Source: Viridibacillus sp050279675 | GTDB lineage: Bacteria; Bacillota; Bacilli; Bacillales_A; Planococcaceae | Direction of reading: 5' to 3' | Assembly: GCF_050279675.1 (NCBI RefSeq) | Contig: NZ_JBNNUK010000017.1 | Location: 1-64,000, forward strand | Length of the DNA: 64,000 nt | In this document: positions 61,895 to 64,000 of the stretch, piece after piece | Position numbering within the stretch: the stretch's first letter is position 1 | Layout: each line of letters begins with the position of its first letter | The notes under the pieces: generated by a model | Seen by the model: only the letters and a program-made list of their open reading frames with translations | What the model was told of the DNA's origin: nothing | Database searches by the model: none | Translations under genes and position numbers: made by a program

Positions 61895-61912
61895 TTATAG
61901 ACATAAAAAAAG
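61895..61912 (-). promoter_or_regulatory. TTATAGACATAAAAAAAG motif, copy 3
   Basis: On the minus strand it supplies a TATAAT (-10-like) about 44 bases before the GTG start of the giant surface-protein gene, directly after a strong terminator. Confidence 0.5.
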
Positions 61913-61937
61913 GGAAAGGTCAGAAGTGACCTTTCCC
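61912..61937 (-). terminator. Strong terminator after 61958-62257 gene
   Basis: Perfect 11-base stem GGGAAAGGTCA/TGACCTTTCCC with a GAAG loop; TTTTTTTATG follows on the minus strand. Confidence 0.9.
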
Positions 61938-61957
61938 AAAATAATTTTCTATATGTT

Positions 61958-62257
61958 TTACCTATCTAATAGTCTCTTAATCAGTTGTATCGTATCTTCG
62001 TTACAATAATTATCTAACATATCCATGAACCTTTCTCTTTCTGCATCTACACCACTACAAAATGCTTCGATTTCATTGTCTAAAAATACGCCTTTCTTTT
62101 GCCAAAATGCACCTTCATATTCAATTCTATATTCTGAAACGTAGGAATACGGCTCATCTATTTTAGTAATAGTTATATCCTTTGATTCCACTACAGAAAA
62201 ATAAGAAGGAGGATAGGTCACTATGGTTTCTCTAGTCTTTATTATTTGATCATTCAT
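61958..62257 (-). CDS. Hypothetical protein (99 aa)
   Basis: A soluble 99-residue protein with a beta-rich middle (YVSEYRIEYEGAFWQKKGVF) and a helical C-terminus. GAGGGG precedes ATG 62257; the gene overlaps the stop of the preceding membrane-protein gene. No family recognised. Confidence 0.6.
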   Translation of the reverse strand: MNDQIIKTRETIVTYPPSYFSVVESKDITITKIDEPYSYVSEYRIEYEGAFWQKKGVFLDNEIEAFCSGVDAERERFMDMLDNYCNEDTIQLIKRLLDR

Positions 62258-62531
62258 ATAAAACCCCTCTTTCTGATTCATTAATATGCTTTTTATCATG
62301 TTTTAATTTTGCTTCCACCATTAACAGCACAGCAACAATACAAATTAAAACAAATAACCCAATACCCAATTCAATAATACCTATATTTGTACCTGGAATT
62401 TTCGATGTATTCATTTCTACTAGGATTAAAGCATGTTCTTTTATTCTCTTATACACTGCTACTAGTGAAATAGAAAAAAGGATCGCTACAATAGCTACTA
62501 AGGATAGTAATAATTTTGGACCTATTTTCAT
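62250..62531 (-). CDS. Two-helix membrane protein (93 aa)
   Basis: Hydrophobic segments at about residues 7-26 and 50-71, with a charged tail (KLKHDKKHINESERG). AAAGGAG precedes the ATG. It is translationally coupled to the next small gene. Function unknown. Confidence 0.6.
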   Translation of the reverse strand: MKIGPKLLLSLVAIVAILFSISLVAVYKRIKEHALILVEMNTSKIPGTNIGIIELGIGLFVLICIVAVLLMVEAKLKHDKKHINESERGVLYE

Positions 62532-62612
62532 TGAAGATACTCTCCTTTAAAAACAAAGAATTCACATGGAACTAATCAACCTATAAAAAAAGCGTTCACT
62601 TTTAGAACAAAA

Positions 62613-62642
62613 AAAAGCGAACCCATATTCAGATTCGCTTTT
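62613..62642 (-). terminator. Terminator after 62662-63093 gene
   Basis: AAAAGCGAA/TTCGCTTTT perfect 9-base arms with T-runs. It separates the partition operon from the small membrane-protein genes. Confidence 0.85.
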
Positions 62643-62661
62643 GATTAGTCAAATATAAAAT

Positions 62662-63093
62662 TTAGCCTTTTAAACGGGCTTTCTTGCCATCTAACTTCAT
62701 GTATGGATTATCATACAATCTATAGTCTCCATCAATAAGTTCTAATCGTGTTAAATAGTAATAGCCACCGTCTATTAACTTTTCATCATCTAGCCAAATT
62801 TCAATTGTAATACCGCTTGATAATTCAATTCCATCTAAATCAAAGCGTTCATTTTGCTTTTTCTTTAGATACCCCTCAACCAAAACATCTTTGTTTGCAT
62901 TTTCAATGAGTCTGATTGAATTTTCTAGTTGATTAGCTACATTTTGCATTGAAAAATACAATGAAAGTTCGTCAGCAGTTAGTTCACTTATACTCGTTAC
63001 TTCCTGTAGAACATTAAATACACCCACTAAATGTTCTAAGCTCCCTTTTACCTTCTCAAACTCTTTAAATACTACCGATACATTTTTCTCCAT
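62662..63093 (-). CDS. Hypothetical protein downstream of parR-like gene
   Basis: A 143-residue protein: helical N-terminal two thirds, then a C-terminal beta segment (YYLTRLELIDGDYRLYDNPYMKLDGKKARL) that recalls DUF5348-type proteins. It lies 28 bases after the ParR-like gene and before a terminator, so it is the last gene of the partition operon. AAGGGGTG precedes the ATG. Confidence 0.6.
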   Translation of the reverse strand: MEKNVSVVFKEFEKVKGSLEHLVGVFNVLQEVTSISELTADELSLYFSMQNVANQLENSIRLIENANKDVLVEGYLKKKQNERFDLDGIELSSGITIEIWLDDEKLIDGGYYYLTRLELIDGDYRLYDNPYMKLDGKKARLKG

Positions 63094-63121
63094 CTTTATA
63101 CACCCCTTATGGTTAGGTTAT

Positions 63122-63505
63122 TTATAAGCCCCCAAAAGCCAACATAAAGGCTTCTGCTGAATCGGATACTGCTTCGTCTTCTTCAGTAATTTGTTCTTCC
63201 ACTTGGATTCCTGATAAGGGATGAACATGTAAATTCTCTAATTTAGCCATAATCAAATTAAATTGTTGTTCCTGGGTTTTCTTTATTTGTTCTATTTCTA
63301 CTTGTAATCCAGTTGAATCAATATCCGTCTTCATATGAATATTTCCAGTTAAAAAGTCAGCTCCCACTTGCTGTTGTGCAAATGAGAGCATGTTTCTAAC
63401 AATTCGACTTTTTGTTTTTCTCGGCAAATTGTTTAAATAATCTATTAGCATAGCATCTTCTTCATATTTTAGACGAATAGATAAATGACAATCTTTTTCG
63501 CTCAT
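63122..63505 (-). CDS. ParR-like partition adaptor protein
   Basis: A 127-residue protein with an N-terminal ribbon-helix-helix-like region (DCHLSIRLKYEEDAMLIDYLNNLPRKTKSRIVRNML) and an acidic C-terminal tail ending FMLAFGGL. Position directly after a ParM-like actin gene and this layout (DNA-binding N-terminus, filament-binding tail) fit a type II ParR. Its ATG follows the actin stop with no gap. Confidence 0.7.
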   Translation of the reverse strand: MSEKDCHLSIRLKYEEDAMLIDYLNNLPRKTKSRIVRNMLSFAQQQVGADFLTGNIHMKTDIDSTGLQVEIEQIKKTQEQQFNLIMAKLENLHVHPLSGIQVEEQITEEDEAVSDSAEAFMLAFGGL

Positions 63506-64000
63506 TTAGATCACTTCTTTTTTTCTAATAATGGCTTTTCCAAGTCGTAAATATCCTATTGCATTTGCAAAATGATATTCCTCGATTTTAGTAAGATCCC
63601 CATTGAAATACGGGTTTAAGTAGTTTATGAAATCGGAACCACCACCACCTGCTACAAAGATTTTATCGAACATATCACTTTCACCTTTCCAAACCTGGTT
63701 AAGCTTATCGACAATATTCTTTGTGATGGACTTCTTTGTACGTTCCAGTTCGTCTTTAAATGGAATATACTCATTTTTGTATCTCACTGGTTCCCCAAAT
63801 AATGCCTTATTCTCTAATTGATACTCTCTTAACTCTGTACCGCCTGTTTTTCCTTTAAAATATGTTTTTAATGCATTTCGTAAGTCGATAATACCTTTTT
63901 CATGAGTACCGCTTTGCTTCATGCGTGGAACTATTGAACCGTTCTTCTGCACTTCAACAACTATGTAATCTGTTGTACGGAAACCAATATCGATAAGAGC
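63506..64000 (-). CDS. ParM-like plasmid actin, partial (5' end beyond window)
   Basis: The frame stays open to the right edge of the window: the last bases code ALIDIGFRTTDYIVVEVQKNGS, joined to the C-terminal actin domain with the second phosphate loop region (FDKIFVAGGGGSDFINYL) and an ANAIGYLRLGKA end. This is an actin-like ATPase of the ParM/Alp group, which pushes plasmid copies apart. Only about 165 C-terminal residues are visible. An internal GTG at 63952 is not the true start. Confidence 0.85.
   Translation of the reverse strand, partial: ALIDIGFRTTDYIVVEVQKNGSIVPRMKQSGTHEKGIIDLRNALKTYFKGKTGGTELREYQLENKALFGEPVRYKNEYIPFKDELERTKKSITKNIVDKLNQVWKGESDMFDKIFVAGGGGSDFINYLNPYFNGDLTKIEEYHFANAIGYLRLGKAIIRKKEVI

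Overview
The window is AT-rich, uses strong AGGAGG-type ribosome binding sites, and encodes Firmicutes-type families throughout (TmrB, DUF2716 and DUF4030-like proteins, CwlT-like hydrolase, TcpC/TcpE-like transfer proteins, SSB). It ends in an actin-type partition locus (ParM-like and ParR-like). I read it as part of a large, probably conjugative plasmid, or a plasmid-like integrative element, from the Bacillaceae/Planococcaceae (Bacillus cereus group or Lysinibacillus-like). The species is an inference. No rRNA, tRNA or CRISPR array was seen, and no relaxase gene was recognised inside the window.

Left part (1-10.7 kb): small accessory genes (TmrB-like ATPase, DUF2716-like, DUF4030-like) sit among eight copies of a short palindromic repeat. 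An intact IS3-family element (2847-4120) and a second IS3-family element with a damaged orfB (9431-10639) bracket a tyrosine recombinase and a 1180-residue SIR2-domain protein that looks like a defence-associated sirtuin.

Accessory/defence island (10.9-24.6 kb): a XRE regulator, ImmA/IrrE-type metallopeptidase and PIN-like protein form a three-gene module. It is followed by a DUF3800-like protein, a four-helix membrane protein, a HEPN-motif plus SEC-C protein and a Schlafen/AlbA_2-type protein. Around them lie gene remains (two fragments resembling a HipA-like kinase, a DUF3883 C-terminus, a truncated tyrosine recombinase), a serine resolvase with a near-consensus promoter, two copies of a structured non-coding element, and small hydrophobic ORFs that suggest type I toxin-antitoxin units.

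DNA-processing block (24-35.8 kb, all minus strand): PBECR-like protein, Cas4/AddB-like PD-(D/E)XK nuclease, SSB, CHC2 zinc-finger protein, ERF annealing protein, winged-helix protein, S1-domain protein, VirD4-type coupling protein, replication-relaxation protein and a RusA-like protein. Two non-coding stretches here carry iteron-like repeats.

Transfer block (35.8-53.2 kb, minus strand): a two-domain cell-wall hydrolase, VirB6-, VirB4-, TcpE- and TcpC-like proteins, small membrane proteins and a secreted nuclease are followed by Tad/type II-like parts (VirB11/TadA ATPase, two T2SSF membrane proteins, two pseudopilin-like proteins) and a secreted MucBP-repeat protein. This looks like a conjugation machine combined with a Tad-like pilus.

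Right end (53.3-64 kb): secreted/surface proteins, including one of about 1990 residues, a small XRE regulator, a possible signal-peptide gene, small membrane proteins, and ParR/ParM-like partition proteins, the last running off the window.
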